Below are positions 13,824-25,000 of a stretch of 64,000 nucleotides of DNA, piece by piece; positions within the stretch are counted from its first letter, which is position 1, and each line of letters begins with the position of its first letter. The stretch covers positions 5,960,001 through 6,024,000 of the forward strand of contig NC_088179.1 in the NCBI RefSeq assembly GCF_028769735.1, given 5' to 3'. A program made the position numbers and the translations under genes. The notes beneath the pieces were generated by a model. That model was not told the origin of the DNA. It did no database searches and saw only the letters and a list, made by a program, of their open reading frames with translations. Source of the stretch: Zonotrichia leucophrys gambelii. Taxonomy: Eukaryota; Chordata; Aves; Passeriformes; Passerellidae.

Positions 13824-14377
13824 GTAAATACGTCTACCAGCCCATGACCCCCGTGGAGCAGCTCCCCAGCACCGAGATCCCCGTCCGGCCCCGGGAGTCC
13901 CCCAACACCATCCAGATCTCGGTGTCGCTCACCGAGCACTTCCTCAAGTTCGCTCCCGCCTTCCAGCCGCCGCTGCCGCCCGAGGCGCCGCAGTTCTGCA
14001 CCATCGCCGACCTCTTCATCGACAACTACCGCGTCAAGTGCATCAACGGCAAGATGTGCTACGTGCAGCGCCAGCCGCCCGCCCCGCACAGGGCAAAGCC
14101 CGACGAGGGCTCCGTCCGCAACGCCTTAATCACAAAGGAGAGCAATACACCAAAACCAGAGCACTGCTCGTCCCCGTCCAGCTCGGAGGACTCCGGCATC
14201 AACGCCGTGGGGGTTCACTACATGGAGTCGTGTGACGAGGACACGGAGGGGGTGGCCGAGCTGAGCTCAGAGGAAGATTACAGCCCGGATAGCAGCTGGG
14301 AGCCGGACGAATGCCCGCTCCTGTCGCCCTCGCAGTGCGAGATGGAAGTGATTGAGACTATAGAAACCACTGTGTGA
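13824..14377 (+). CDS. C3orf70: C3orf70 (UPF0524 family) terminal coding exon
   Basis: This is the last coding exon of C3orf70, a roughly 250-residue vertebrate protein of the UPF0524 family with no known enzymatic domain. Zebrafish work has suggested a role in neural development, but the molecular function is unknown. The exon follows a consensus acceptor (CAG at 13821-13823). It starts with two bases that complete a split cysteine codon, then encodes 183 residues and ends at TGA 14375-14377. Diagnostic family motifs read directly are YQPMTPVEQLPSTEIP near the start, FIDNY-VKCINGKMCYVQ in the middle, CSSPSSSEDSGIN, and the acidic C-terminus with SSEEDYSPDSSWEPDEC and EVIETIETTV. The stretch after the VQ motif diverges from what I recall of the human protein. 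The first 300 bp are very rich in G+C and CpG compared with the flanks. The in-frame ATG at 13844 is internal and is not the start; the start codon lies in exon 1, outside the window. The identification is by remembered family sequence and is strong. Confidence 0.95.
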
Positions 14378-16915
14378 CCACACAAGTCGGCATCGGCTCA
14401 GTCCGCTTCCTTCTCAGTAATGTTGCTTTTGTAGTATTTCTATTTTCTGTTTTTTCTGACAATCCCTTTTTTCCAGTGCACTTGATATTTCAGATTCCTG
14501 TCATGGGAGCGCGGTCACAGGACTTACACATGGTGAACTAGCAGCAGCCTGAGCAATTTTAACACGTTCTCAGCCTGATCAGCTCTCCCACGTCTGCACG
14601 TAAGGTAGTGACAAATCTTAAGACTTTTCTAGCAGAAATAGGCCCTTTTGTTGGTCTGGGTTACCCCACACACAACTTCTCACACGAGGACGTGCCACTT
14701 GAGATGTTTCCACCTGTCAGGTTGTTGGCAGGGGTCCCTCAGAGCATGGGGGGGTGCACGCCTGGAGCAGCAAACCAAGGTGCCCTTAGTCTTTCTCAAA
14801 CAGCTACACAAGGCTCCTCCTGTCTCTGTCTGTCCTGGCGCCTTGTCCAGCCCCTTCCCTAGTGCTGGTGCGACCTTCTCCGAGGCTGTGGACACCAAGC
14901 TTGCAGCAGGTTGGAATGGCAAGCTAGAGAATGCACAAAGTGCCTCCAACTTTTCTCCAGGCTATGCACTGAGCAGTTGCTGAGGGAGGCCAGGCTCTGA
15001 AATCTGAGAAGGCAGGTCTTGCTCTGGAGGGGAATGAGTTGCCAGAATCCACCTGCTCCCTTTTCTCTGCCTGGATCTTGGGAAGGAGGTCTGGCTTTGC
15101 AGGTGGGCAGCAGGGGAAGCAGGCAGAGGTGGGGCATGGCCATCTAACCAATACTGCACTGGACTGGGGAGTACCAGGACAGGCGAAGGAAGCGACTACC
15201 TCCGAACAGCCGCCCCCGGCTCCGCCTCTGCCTCCTCCTGGGCTCTTTGGTGCCGGACACTCAGGACCAAACGGCCTCAGGGCCTGCATTTGCCTGAAGA
15301 ATAACAAAGTTTAAACAAAAAGAATTTTACCAGCCACACCACTGTGTCGGCAGAGCTTAGGGACAGTGTGGAGATGCCCCTGGGAGGTGGCCCACGGTCT
15401 CAGTGGCATGTGAGCTTGTTAAAATAGAGCCTATGGTCATCCTAGTGGAGAGAGGAGGCTTTGGCTCCTGCTCATCACTCCCAGTCCAGGAGCAGGTTTG
15501 GAGCAGGGGTCCCTCACCCAGCTGGTAGTGGAGCTGTCTCACAGGAGGTTGAGTTTCAGCCCTGCATGAAAGAAACAGAAATGTCACTCAGATTCCAGCC
15601 AGCTCCATGGAGCTGGAGCCAGTAACTCCTGTGTTCCTGCAGCGGTACTGCCGTTCTTTGTGTAGTTGCTGTTTGCGTTTCAGAAGTCCCTGGTGAATCC
15701 AAGGCTGTAAAAACGTGTACAGTTAGTGACTGACCCTAGATTATAGTCTGTGGTAGAGGGTGGCTCATCTCTCACTGTATCCTGACAATGTATTCCCAAT
15801 TTTATACACTTTGTAATCAGTATCTTTAGAAGACATTTAGGCAACAGTGTGTGTCTGTGCACATGCGCGTCTAGGAGTTTCCATGGGTGGATATAAAGTA
15901 ATGCTGTACTTTTTAGACTAAGACTTTCAGACAAAAATAATAGGTTTTATAGTTTTGATGACTTACATAAAAATGTGCAATGCTTGTGAAACGAGGAACT
16001 TGGGCCATTGCATGAACAGATACATTCTCACAAGGCACCTGAAAATACTCTGTTTTTCTGAGGGCATTTAACAAAGGCTGTAGTAAAACTAAATAGGATT
16101 TATTTTGTTTTTAAGGGTGGGGTTGTCTTTCTTGGCTAACTACAGTTTCTAACAACATTTTTGGTGTCTTTGGACCATTCAGACACGTTCCATAAGTAGA
16201 AGGAAACATTATATATAAACCTACAGCATTTATTCATATTTAACCTTTCAATTGTAACCTGAGTGGAGAGCTGAACGAGCTCACTCTCATGCCTGGCCTC
16301 GGAGCTTTCTCCCCAGAAAGAGGAAAGCTCTTCCTCCCCTGGGAATGGCTTGTCCTCCCCAGGCAGGAAGGGTGGGCTGGCGCAGCATGGCCTTTCCCAA
16401 GGGCAGGGAGCTCCTCACCAGTTCTCCCTGGGGCACCAAGGGCAGGGAACGTGAGCAGGACACCCCTGCCCAGCACAGCTCACCTTGTTTGCAGGCAAGC
16501 AGGAGCTGCAGCCCTGCCCAGGCACAGGCTGGGAGCGCGGTGACCTGGGGGTGCTGGTGGCAGACACTCCGCAGGGCCCACAGGGTCCTGTCCCCGTCAG
16601 GATCCATTCTTTCTTAACTGTAAGTAATTAGCAATACCCACAAGCTGTGAGTGTCTCCTACCCAGGATTTGTTCAGATGTCTTAAGCACAATAAGCTGCC
16701 TCTTCCTTCTGTTGTTCCTGGAAATGTCAGCGGCGCTCTGGGGAGTGCTGGGGCTGCTGGAGAGCGCTCGGGCAGGGCCCAGCCGCGGGGATCTCCTGCT
16801 CCATCACACACCCGGCTCCTTCCTTTGCACAAACATGCCCTGGGCTGGCTGCTCCCCCTGCCAGGGAGAGGTGTGTGTATATTTCCTCTTGAATAAAATA
16901 CTGAACAACTGGCCT
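14378..16915 (+). other. C3orf70: C3orf70 3'UTR (inferred)
   Basis: About 2.5 kb follows the stop without another gene signal on this strand. It contains AU-rich stretches, notably around 15680-16260 with ATTTA-type pentamers. It ends near the first good AATAAA (16892). Long 3'UTRs are usual for this gene in vertebrates. The extent is inferred from the signal, not from transcript data. Confidence 0.6.
16892..16897 (+). terminator. poly(A) signal AATAAA, probable C3orf70 3' end
   Basis: A canonical AATAAA hexamer is followed about 40 bases later by a GU-rich stretch (TGCCTGTGTGCTTTCC at 16931). It is the first AATAAA I see downstream of the C3orf70 stop. Use of the site is inferred. Confidence 0.55.
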
Positions 16916-17589
16916 TCTGCTTGTCCTAACTGCCTGTGTGCTTTCCATGCTAGAGAGAAGCACTGTGGGACTTCCAGCAAGGGAAGGGCTGCTCACAGCT
17001 TCAGATGGCAGCCCCTGACACAGCCCCAGAGCCAGGCAGACGAAGGGAATAACCAGAGGGAGCACACCAGGCCCTGGTAAGTGCTGGGGCTGGTGGGCAG
17101 CTCATGGCCCAGTTCTGACTCATCTGATGTATGACCAAATTCAGCTCCCTGACTTACCTGTGCCCAGGTGTGGCTGCAGGCTGGACACATCCCATAGTAG
17201 TTCTGCTCATGGGCAGGAGGTGAGCACACAAGGCACCTCAGGGCACTGGCACTGTTCCTACCCAGGTGAGCTCTGCACAACACCTGGTGCTTCAGTGTGT
17301 CAGTGCTGAAGTGAGCAGGGGGAAGAGGAGTGTGTGTGACAACACAGAAACCCCTCCAACAGTGGGCTACAGTGCTGAGAGCAAAGTGCTAAAAGTTCTG
17401 TGACCATCAGTGCCCATCACATCCATCCTCTACTCCTTGCAGCCCCCAAGGGCATGAGGCACCTTTTTTACATACACACTCCTCCCACCCCCAACACAGG
17501 TATGAGGTGAGAGGGGAGGTTTGAGCTTTACCCACAAGATGTATCTACTTACCAGCAGCCCACTCACAGAAGTGCAGAAGTCACAGGAA
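16916..17589. other. intergenic gap between convergent C3orf70 and VPS8
   Basis: About 0.67 kb separates the two inferred poly(A) sites. I see no gene, repeat or structured element in it. The short open frames on either strand have no recognisable similarity. Confidence 0.5.
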
Positions 17590-18156
17590 GTTCAACCAAG
17601 GGCCTCTTTAATGGGTTGATAGAATACAGCATGTGCAGGTCAGTTTGCTCACACAGGTGTAATTTCCTGCATTTGTCAGCCTTCCCCAGATCTGCCCATT
17701 CTGTGCCCTCAGACCCCTTGGCTGTTGCTATGAGACAGCAGGGCCAGGCCTTGCCAGAACAGCTACTTTTAGCAGAACACAGAACTCAGGTGTGGCCCCC
17801 AGCCACAGAACCAGCACAGCACAGGGACACAGGGCCTCTGGGCACAGGACAGGCTCCTCCAGCAGGGCAGAGCTGATCTGGGTACTTGGAAAAGTCCCTG
17901 CTGCTGCCACAAGCCCCTGGATCTGCACAGGCAGCCCTCCTGTGCCCCAGCATGCTGGGATTTGTCCCACAGTTCCAGCTTTGAGCCCAGCTGCCCCACC
18001 ACTGCCAAAGCAGAGCTGGGGCATCACCAGCTGTGACACTCCAGTGCCCAGTGAGGGTGAGCACAGCGGGGTCTGGGCAGGTGGTGTGGGGGAAGATCCC
18101 ATGGTGTGGTGGGAAGGCTCCCCAGCACCAGGTCCTGCGAGCAGCCAGGGCAGGAG
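17590..18156 (-). other. VPS8: VPS8 3'UTR (inferred)
   Basis: This stretch runs from the VPS8 stop to the inferred cleavage site downstream of the ATTAAA at 17607. It is moderately GC-rich and holds no other feature I recognise. Confidence 0.5.
17607..17612 (-). terminator. poly(A) signal ATTAAA, probable VPS8 3' end
   Basis: On the minus strand ATTAAA lies about 545 bases beyond the VPS8 stop and is followed by a U/GU-rich stretch (CTTCTGTGAGTGGG within about 45 bases). ATTAAA is the commonest variant hexamer. No AATAAA was seen closer on this strand. Confidence 0.5.
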
Positions 18157-18297
18157 CTACTCCTCAGCCAGCGGAGGGGGCGTCAGGTGCAGCTGGAAGT
18201 TCTCGTTCTGGAAGACGCTGCTGGTGGCCGGGTCCCCGTGGGAAACGCTGAGCAGCCCGTGCTTGTCACCGCGTGCCAGCTCCGTCAGGAGAGCCAG
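18157..18297 (-). CDS. VPS8: VPS8 terminal exon with stop (w29)
   Basis: 141 bp, 46 codons plus TAG (rc of 18157-18159). Reads LALLTELARGDKHGLLSVSH, GDPATSSVFQNENFQLHLTP, PPLAEE. The FQNENFQL motif and the proline-plus-acidic ending match the conserved VPS8 C-terminus; the part between is variable in the family. Acceptor CTTGCAG. The first half is GC- and CpG-rich. The neighbouring C3orf70 stop lies 3.8 kb away on the opposite strand. Confidence 0.96.
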   Translation of the reverse strand: MALLTELARGDKHGLLSVSHGDPATSSVFQNENFQLHLTPPPLAEE

Positions 18298-18932
18298 CTG
18301 CAAGGAAAACACCCCTGGTCACCCCAGGAACACTCCTGCAGGGACACAGAGCCCAGGGTGTCACTGTGTCCCTGCTGCAGTGAGAGAAACCTTAACCCAG
18401 GTAAAGCCAAGGGCATGGATCACACGGAGGGACCCTGCAGAGCTCCATGCAGGTCACCCGTCCTCAACTGAACAACTCTCCAGGGGTCTTTAGGCTGCTT
18501 TGAAGTCACATAATTGAAAAACAAACCCAGAAAGAACTGAAAGTGCCAAGATCCACAGCCAAAACAGGCAGGAGACACAAGGAAAATGCCAGAGACAGAG
18601 GGAGCTGTGCTCTCCTTGGGACAGCAGGGACACAGGAGGAGGGAGTGTTCCCAGCCACTGCAGGGGCTACAGTGTCTAGAGGGAAGCTTAGTTACAAATG
18701 CACAAAGGATCACCCCAGGGACACTTGTCAGGCCCAGCCACAAAGCCAGAGCCATTCCCACAGTTTCCCTGCCAGTGGCTTCCCCAGCATGGCTGCTCTG
18801 CAGTGTGCCACAGCCAAGTGCCAGCATGAGACCAAACCCCAGAGCCCTCGCGTGCCAGTGCCAGTGTCTGGCTTGGCCACATGAAAAATGCCCATCACAG
18901 TCTGACAGCAGAAGGATAACAGGAGTACGTAC

Positions 18933-19013
18933 TCGGGAGGTGCCTCGGTTGAGCCGGCAGAGCTGGTCAAAAGCTTGGATTTGCTGAGGATCCAACACAG
19001 ACTCTGAACTCAT
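18933..19013 (-). CDS. VPS8: VPS8 exon w28 (VLDPQQIQAFDQLCRLNRGT)
   Basis: 81 bp, 27 codons, phase 0/0. Reads MSSES, VLDPQQIQAFDQLCRLNRGT, SR. The leading Met is internal. The human linker between the RING and VLDPQQ is about 17 residues longer as I recall it. Acceptor TTTTTCAG, donor GTACGT. The following intron is 635 bp with nothing recognised. Confidence 0.96.
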
Positions 19014-22000
19014 CTGAAAAAGAGTAAGAAAGTTACAGAAACCACGCAGAGCAGGCTGTCAAGTTCCTACACAAAGAAATTAATTCCTGGGCCAGGAGCA
19101 GTCAGTCCACAACCTGTTTGAGAGGTCTTTTAGCCATCTTTGCCTTGGTATGAAGCCATTATGTGCACCCTAGGTTGGGGGGAAAAAAATTAGTCCTGTT
19201 CTTGCCTGAAGGACAGTTACACCCCTGCACCCACCGTGAGTTATTGCTGAGCTCTGTCCCTGATGGCACAGACTGACAGTACTGGGATACCTCTGAGGAA
19301 GGAAAATAAGCCTGGGAAAACTCACTCACAGCCAGCTGGGAAGAGAAGTAATGGGTCTCTGGGGCCAAGCAGCCTCTCCAGGCTCCTTCCCAGGCGGCAG
19401 GAGCAGCTTCCCCCAGGCCTTCCCTGTGTCCCAGCCCAACACTGCGCACAGGAACGCTGGAGGGACACGGGATGTGTGTGCCTGCTGCCCCTCAATGGAG
19501 GGACACGGGCTGTGTGTGCCTGCTGCTCCACAATGGAGGGACACGGTCTGTGTGTGCCTGCTGCTCCACAATGGAGGGACACGGGCTGTGTGTGCCTGCT
19601 GCCCCACAATGGAGGGACACGGGCTGTGTGTGCCTGCTGCCCCACAATGGAGGGACACGGGCTGTGTGTGCCTGCTGCCCCACAATGGAGGGACACGGGC
19701 TGTGTGTGCCTGCTGCCCCACAATGGAGGGACACAGGCTGTGTGTGCCTGCTGCCCCACAATGGAGGGACACGGGCTGTGTGTGCCTGCTGCCCCACAAT
19801 GGAGGGACACGGGCTGTGTGTGCCTGCTGCCCCTCAATGGAGGGACACGGGCTGTGTGTGCCTGCTGCCCCACAATGGAGGGACACGGGCTGTGTGTGCC
19901 TGCTGCTCCACAATGGAGGGACACGGTCTGTGTGTGCCTGCTGCCCCGGGACTCTGCCAATGACTGCTAACAACTTCTGGCATCCTACAATGGTATCATG
20001 AGGTCCCATCTCTTGTCCTCTGGTGGGGTGTTACTGACTGAAAACTGGGAAATGAGGGACAAGTGAGTCATAGGGCAGTGGCAGCCACATCCCATGGCCC
20101 TGCCCAGCTGTGGGGTACAAGGCCCAGTGTCCCCCAGCAGTGAGGGGCAGCTGCAGGTGACGGCAAGGAGAGGGCCCAGAGCTGCACCAAGAGCACTAAG
20201 GCAGAGAGGGTGGCACACACTCAAACTGCTGTAAATGGCACCATTTACGTGTTCCAGGGAGAGATGACAAAGCATCAGATTCTTGTAGGTTTGTTCCATT
20301 TATCACACCACAATGTTTCTATTTTGAATGTTTCTGCTCATATTGCAAAGCAAAAGCATCATCAAGAAACCCCAAGAGGAGCCAGGAGAACAGCCTCCCT
20401 CATGAGCAGCAGGCTGGCATCTGTTGTCTCTGGGGATCTATTTTTAAGGGAACATTCAAATATCTTCTCCAAAATACATCTTCCAGGGGCTACTAACCAA
20501 AAATGCTACAATCCTGCCAGTGGGTACCGACTGAAGCTGCACTGATTTTAAGCTCTTTGGCAATGGGAGATGCACTGAGCCCCCCGTGGGTTTCCTGAAG
20601 CCTGGACAGTTCTGAGACCATCCCAAACCCACATGTCTTGCCTTTGATCATTAGTCTGGGAAGAGAGGAGTGTCCCAAGCGCAGATTGCTTATGCTGGAA
20701 ACATTTGCCAAGCTCTCTCCTTCTCCTCCAGGACATTCTCTGTGGTGTAAATAACTATTTGCCAGTCAGGGAGCCAGATGTCCCCATTCCCTGCACACCT
20801 GGCAAAGGCTTTGAGCCTGGGACAGGGAGGTCAGGGACTCACAGCCAGCAGGTTGCACCAGTCCTTCCCAGGGACACACAGGTCATCCTCACTTGGAAAA
20901 CACAAAAAGCAAGGAAAAACTGCCCTCCACAGTTGCTGTGGCCACAAGCATTCAAGGACAAGCAAAGTGCAATATAATTGGCCTCACCCCTCTCCTGCTC
21001 TCTCCCTACCACACGTACGTAACTATCAATCAGGCTGTTCCCAGGCTGATGAGCTGAAATATTGCAGGCAATTCTTTCTGTTGTCATGGAAACAAGTGCT
21101 GTCAGGCCTTTTCCTTTCTAACCGTGTCACTAAAGGCACGTTTCCCTTCAGGAGCCACGGGAGGCACCGGGGTCCAGCAGCAGCACTCGGGTGTCAGTGG
21201 AAGGTGCTGGGCTCACCCCACAGCACAGCCTCTGTTTCCAGAGCTGGCCATCTGAGATGGACCCTTCAGCACCTCCAACCCATTTCCAGCCACATCCCCA
21301 CACCCCCTGGGAAAGCCTCAGACAAGACACAGAACCCCAGAGAGGCAATTCATCTCCTGAGGATCTCGGCCAGGAGGAAGGGAAAAGGCTTTTTTCATTT
21401 CCCAGCTCTCCCAGATCCCACCCCTAATGCTAATCTCTGTTGCATGTTTCTCTTGCACATATTCCACCCCCTCTGGTAGTCACCACACAGCCCTCCCAAG
21501 CTTGCAATTATCTTTAATTTAACAGCTACAAATTCCATCAGCAGCCAGTGCTTAAGCAAAGCAGATTCCAACAGTTTGAGCAGAGGCACTGCCCATGGTC
21601 ACACCAAGAGACCCATCCCAGAGCTGCCCCTCAGCCATTCCTTCCACACAAGGTACTGCTGCATCAGTCAGAGCTTCAGAGCACCCACTGCCCCAGGGGC
21701 TGCTCCTTAACACAGAGAGATGCAGCCAGAAGTCCAGAGGAGGGTTTTGGGATTCTGAGGAACAAAGGCAACCCTCCCACATTGCATTTACAGAGCTGAG
21801 CCCACAGGCAATGGACACCAGGCCCACCCTTGGCCTTCCTCCCCTGCTTCACCATGGCGCATCAGCCTTACAAACAGGTACCCAAATTTAGGGCTCTAAT
21901 GAAAACCCAGCCAATTAATGTTAAACTAAGTAAATCTGCCTCTCTTATGTCACGTAAGGCCCTGCTGCTTTTAGGGTACTCCCAGGAACCCAGAATGACC

Positions 22001-25000
22001 AACCAAAGAGAGAGCAAGGCAGTGACCCAAAGTCACTGCAATGACAGTGACATTACAGAGCTGTTCAGGAGCTTCAGGGAAACCTCAGGACACCCCTCTG
22101 AGAACAGCAGGGTTCTGCTGCTGCTGCTGAGCTCTGCAGAGCCCCTGCCCAGGGACACTCTGGGACAGGCACTGTCCAGCCCACAGCTGCACAGGGAACA
22201 GCCTGGAGTGTCCCTGGGACAGCCCCAGAGCCTCCAGAACCCAGCTGTGCTAGCACACAGGGCCAGGGCCTGGCAGCCAGCAGCCCCAGGTGCCCAGGGC
22301 AGAGCACAGGCAGGCTGTCACACAGCCCTGGCAGCACCAGGGGAAAGGCAGATTTCTGTTGTTTCCAGCTGAGCTTGAGGAGCAAACCTCCCACTCAGGG
22401 CCTGGGAGAGCACAGGTCTGTTTGTGCTCTCTCAGCCACTGCTGCAGCCACGTGAGGCTGCAGGGACAGGAGAGGGTGGCACTGTCTGTGTTAGACAGGG
22501 AGCACACAGGCACATCCCTGTGCTCCCACTCCAGCTCTGGGTAGCTGCTCCTGCCTCCAGCAGGTGCTGCTGGGGTACTCCCTTGGACTTGCACTGATGC
22601 CTTCAGCCAAAGGAGCAGAAACACTGCCCAGAGTCAATGAGACAAACCCAACCCCCACCCATCCTCCCTGGACACCAGGGCCCAGCAGACAGGGTGTTCA
22701 TTTCTGCTCCAGCAGGCTCTGAGGGAAGCATGGCAGCACATGGATTACATGTGAAAGGTGGCACCCAACAGGCCTGTGCTTGGGCTGAGCTCAGCACCTG
22801 CATCTGAGAATTCAGAGGCCCCAAGCATAGAATTTTTTCTAGAGAAGAGCCAAGAGGCTCTTGAACAGATCCCACAGGGCCAGACTTTGGATTGTAGGCA
22901 GTGCAAGGAGCATCCTGCCAGGCTGCAGATTGCTCTGAAGCAAGGCCAGGGGACACAATTACAATTCATTCTGACATTTCTCAAAAAGCCCCACTAAACA
23001 ACTAAACTCACCCAACTCCCCAGCATGAGAAGCTCAAGAAAGCAGTCAATTTTGATTTAAAAGCTATTACAGGATAATTTTGGTTTCCAAATCAGTCTTC
23101 TTCAATTTGTATTGTTTGCAGTTTTAGCTTTGGTGCCAGTCCTCCTCTACCTGCTCTCAGTATTCTTCTTACTAGATCACTTTTGTTTCCATTACAAGCA
23201 ATCAGAGATGTTCTGTCTCCAGCTCCTTCCTCACATGGATTTCCTGCTCCCTGCTGAAGTGAAGGAATCCACCTCCAAAGCCAAAGGACTGGATATCTGC
23301 TCAGGTAATTTGTACATGGGAACACTCTCCACAGAGGAAAGAATGTCCATTCCTGTAACTGTGTAAAACACTAATTATCTCTGTGCTGTTATTGGGGGAT
23401 CACATCTGGATATTTTCAAAGTTACAGACCCCTTGGAAGTTTTTTGTATTCCTGGAGACAAGTTAATAACTGATTACAAGTTATTACCAGTTAATAACTG
23501 TTGCCCTGAAAACAGTAACACCAGCTCTGTCTCCTGAGGATGCAGGTCATGCAACATCTGTCAACTCTAAAGTAAATTCTGGTGAAAAAACCCAACCTAA
23601 ACCTTCACTTCTGCCCAAGAGAGGGACCTTTGAGGTCACATGAGGGATGTGGTACCAGCCCCTCCCATGTGGGAACCATTCAGAGGCTCCAGAAGGCTGT
23701 CACAGGGAGGGACATGGGAAAACTGCAGGACAGAGCCCAAAGGTAGAGCCTGACAAACTGGATTAACTATGGATCAAGTCCATTGTCCATCCTGGCGTGA
23801 CTTGACAGGATTAAACTCCTGAATAAAACATATCTGCCATCTGGACAGCTCCAACAGCAGCATGCTCAGAACTGCTTGGACACAGAATAACCAGAGCATG
23901 GCAGCTCAGGGGTTCATGGCAGGGCTCATGGCCCAGGAGCCAAGGATTTGCTCTCCCTGATCCCCAGTGCATAAGCTGGCAGAATAAATGGAGAGCATTT
24001 GCTCACTGAAATGAGGCAAATGAGTTTTGGGAATCAGAGGCTGAGACATCCAGAGCCTTTCCTGCAGGTATTCGGGCAGTGGCCCAGCTGCTGAGCCCTC
24101 ATCCCCCACACACCACAGCAAACACAGCTCTGCAAGTGGATTAGGGACCCACAACAAACACACAGCTCTGCAAGGATTAGGGACCCACCATGAAAACCAG
24201 CTCCCATTTCTTTTAACTCTCATTTAGGGATGCTCCAAGGTAGGGAGGGCAGGACAGATGATCTTCCAGCCCCAGAGGATTACCTTTGGGAAAGCAGTGA
24301 GGCTCAGGGGTAACAGAAATCACAAACTTTTGGTAGTAGAACCAGAGGAAAAGAAAATCCCCCGTGCCCCTCTTTCTGCTCCCCTTGGCTGGGGCAGAGC
24401 GTGCCAAGCCCTCATCCCAGCCAGGTTCCGCTGAAATCCACACTGTCACTGATCCCACAATGGGTCAGTGCTGGCTTGTGGCACCTCTCCAGCTCCCCAG
24501 TTTCAGGGACTGGCCCCAGCACCACACAGAGCACAGGGCAGAGGAAGCCCTGGCTGCTGGGCTGTCGTTTCACATACACATCTCAGCCACACTGCACGAT
24601 TCAAAGTGACAGCCTTTGCCTGGGCAGGGCAGAATTAGTGCTGTGAAATGCACTCCAGATGCTCACTGGCATTTCTCAGTATGACTCTACTCCTAATTCA
24701 AGGCTTCCTAAGAAAACAAATACCTCAACTGAAGATCACCATATTAGATTTTGCCAAGAGAGTAACTAAGCTGCAGGGTCTTCAAAGGGGCTACAGGGAA
24801 ACACCCTCCCCACAGATCTCTGTGCAGAAAGGCCTGGGAGCCCCAGATCTGACTCTCAGGAGGGCAGGGCTGCAAACACAATGCTGTTAGCAGGACTTCA
24901 CTCAGGATTTCCTGCTCACAAACACCAGCTGTGGAGCCAGAGCAGCTTGTCCAGCCCAGAGCTCTGGGTTTGACTGGAGCCAGCAGAGTCAAGAGAGGAC

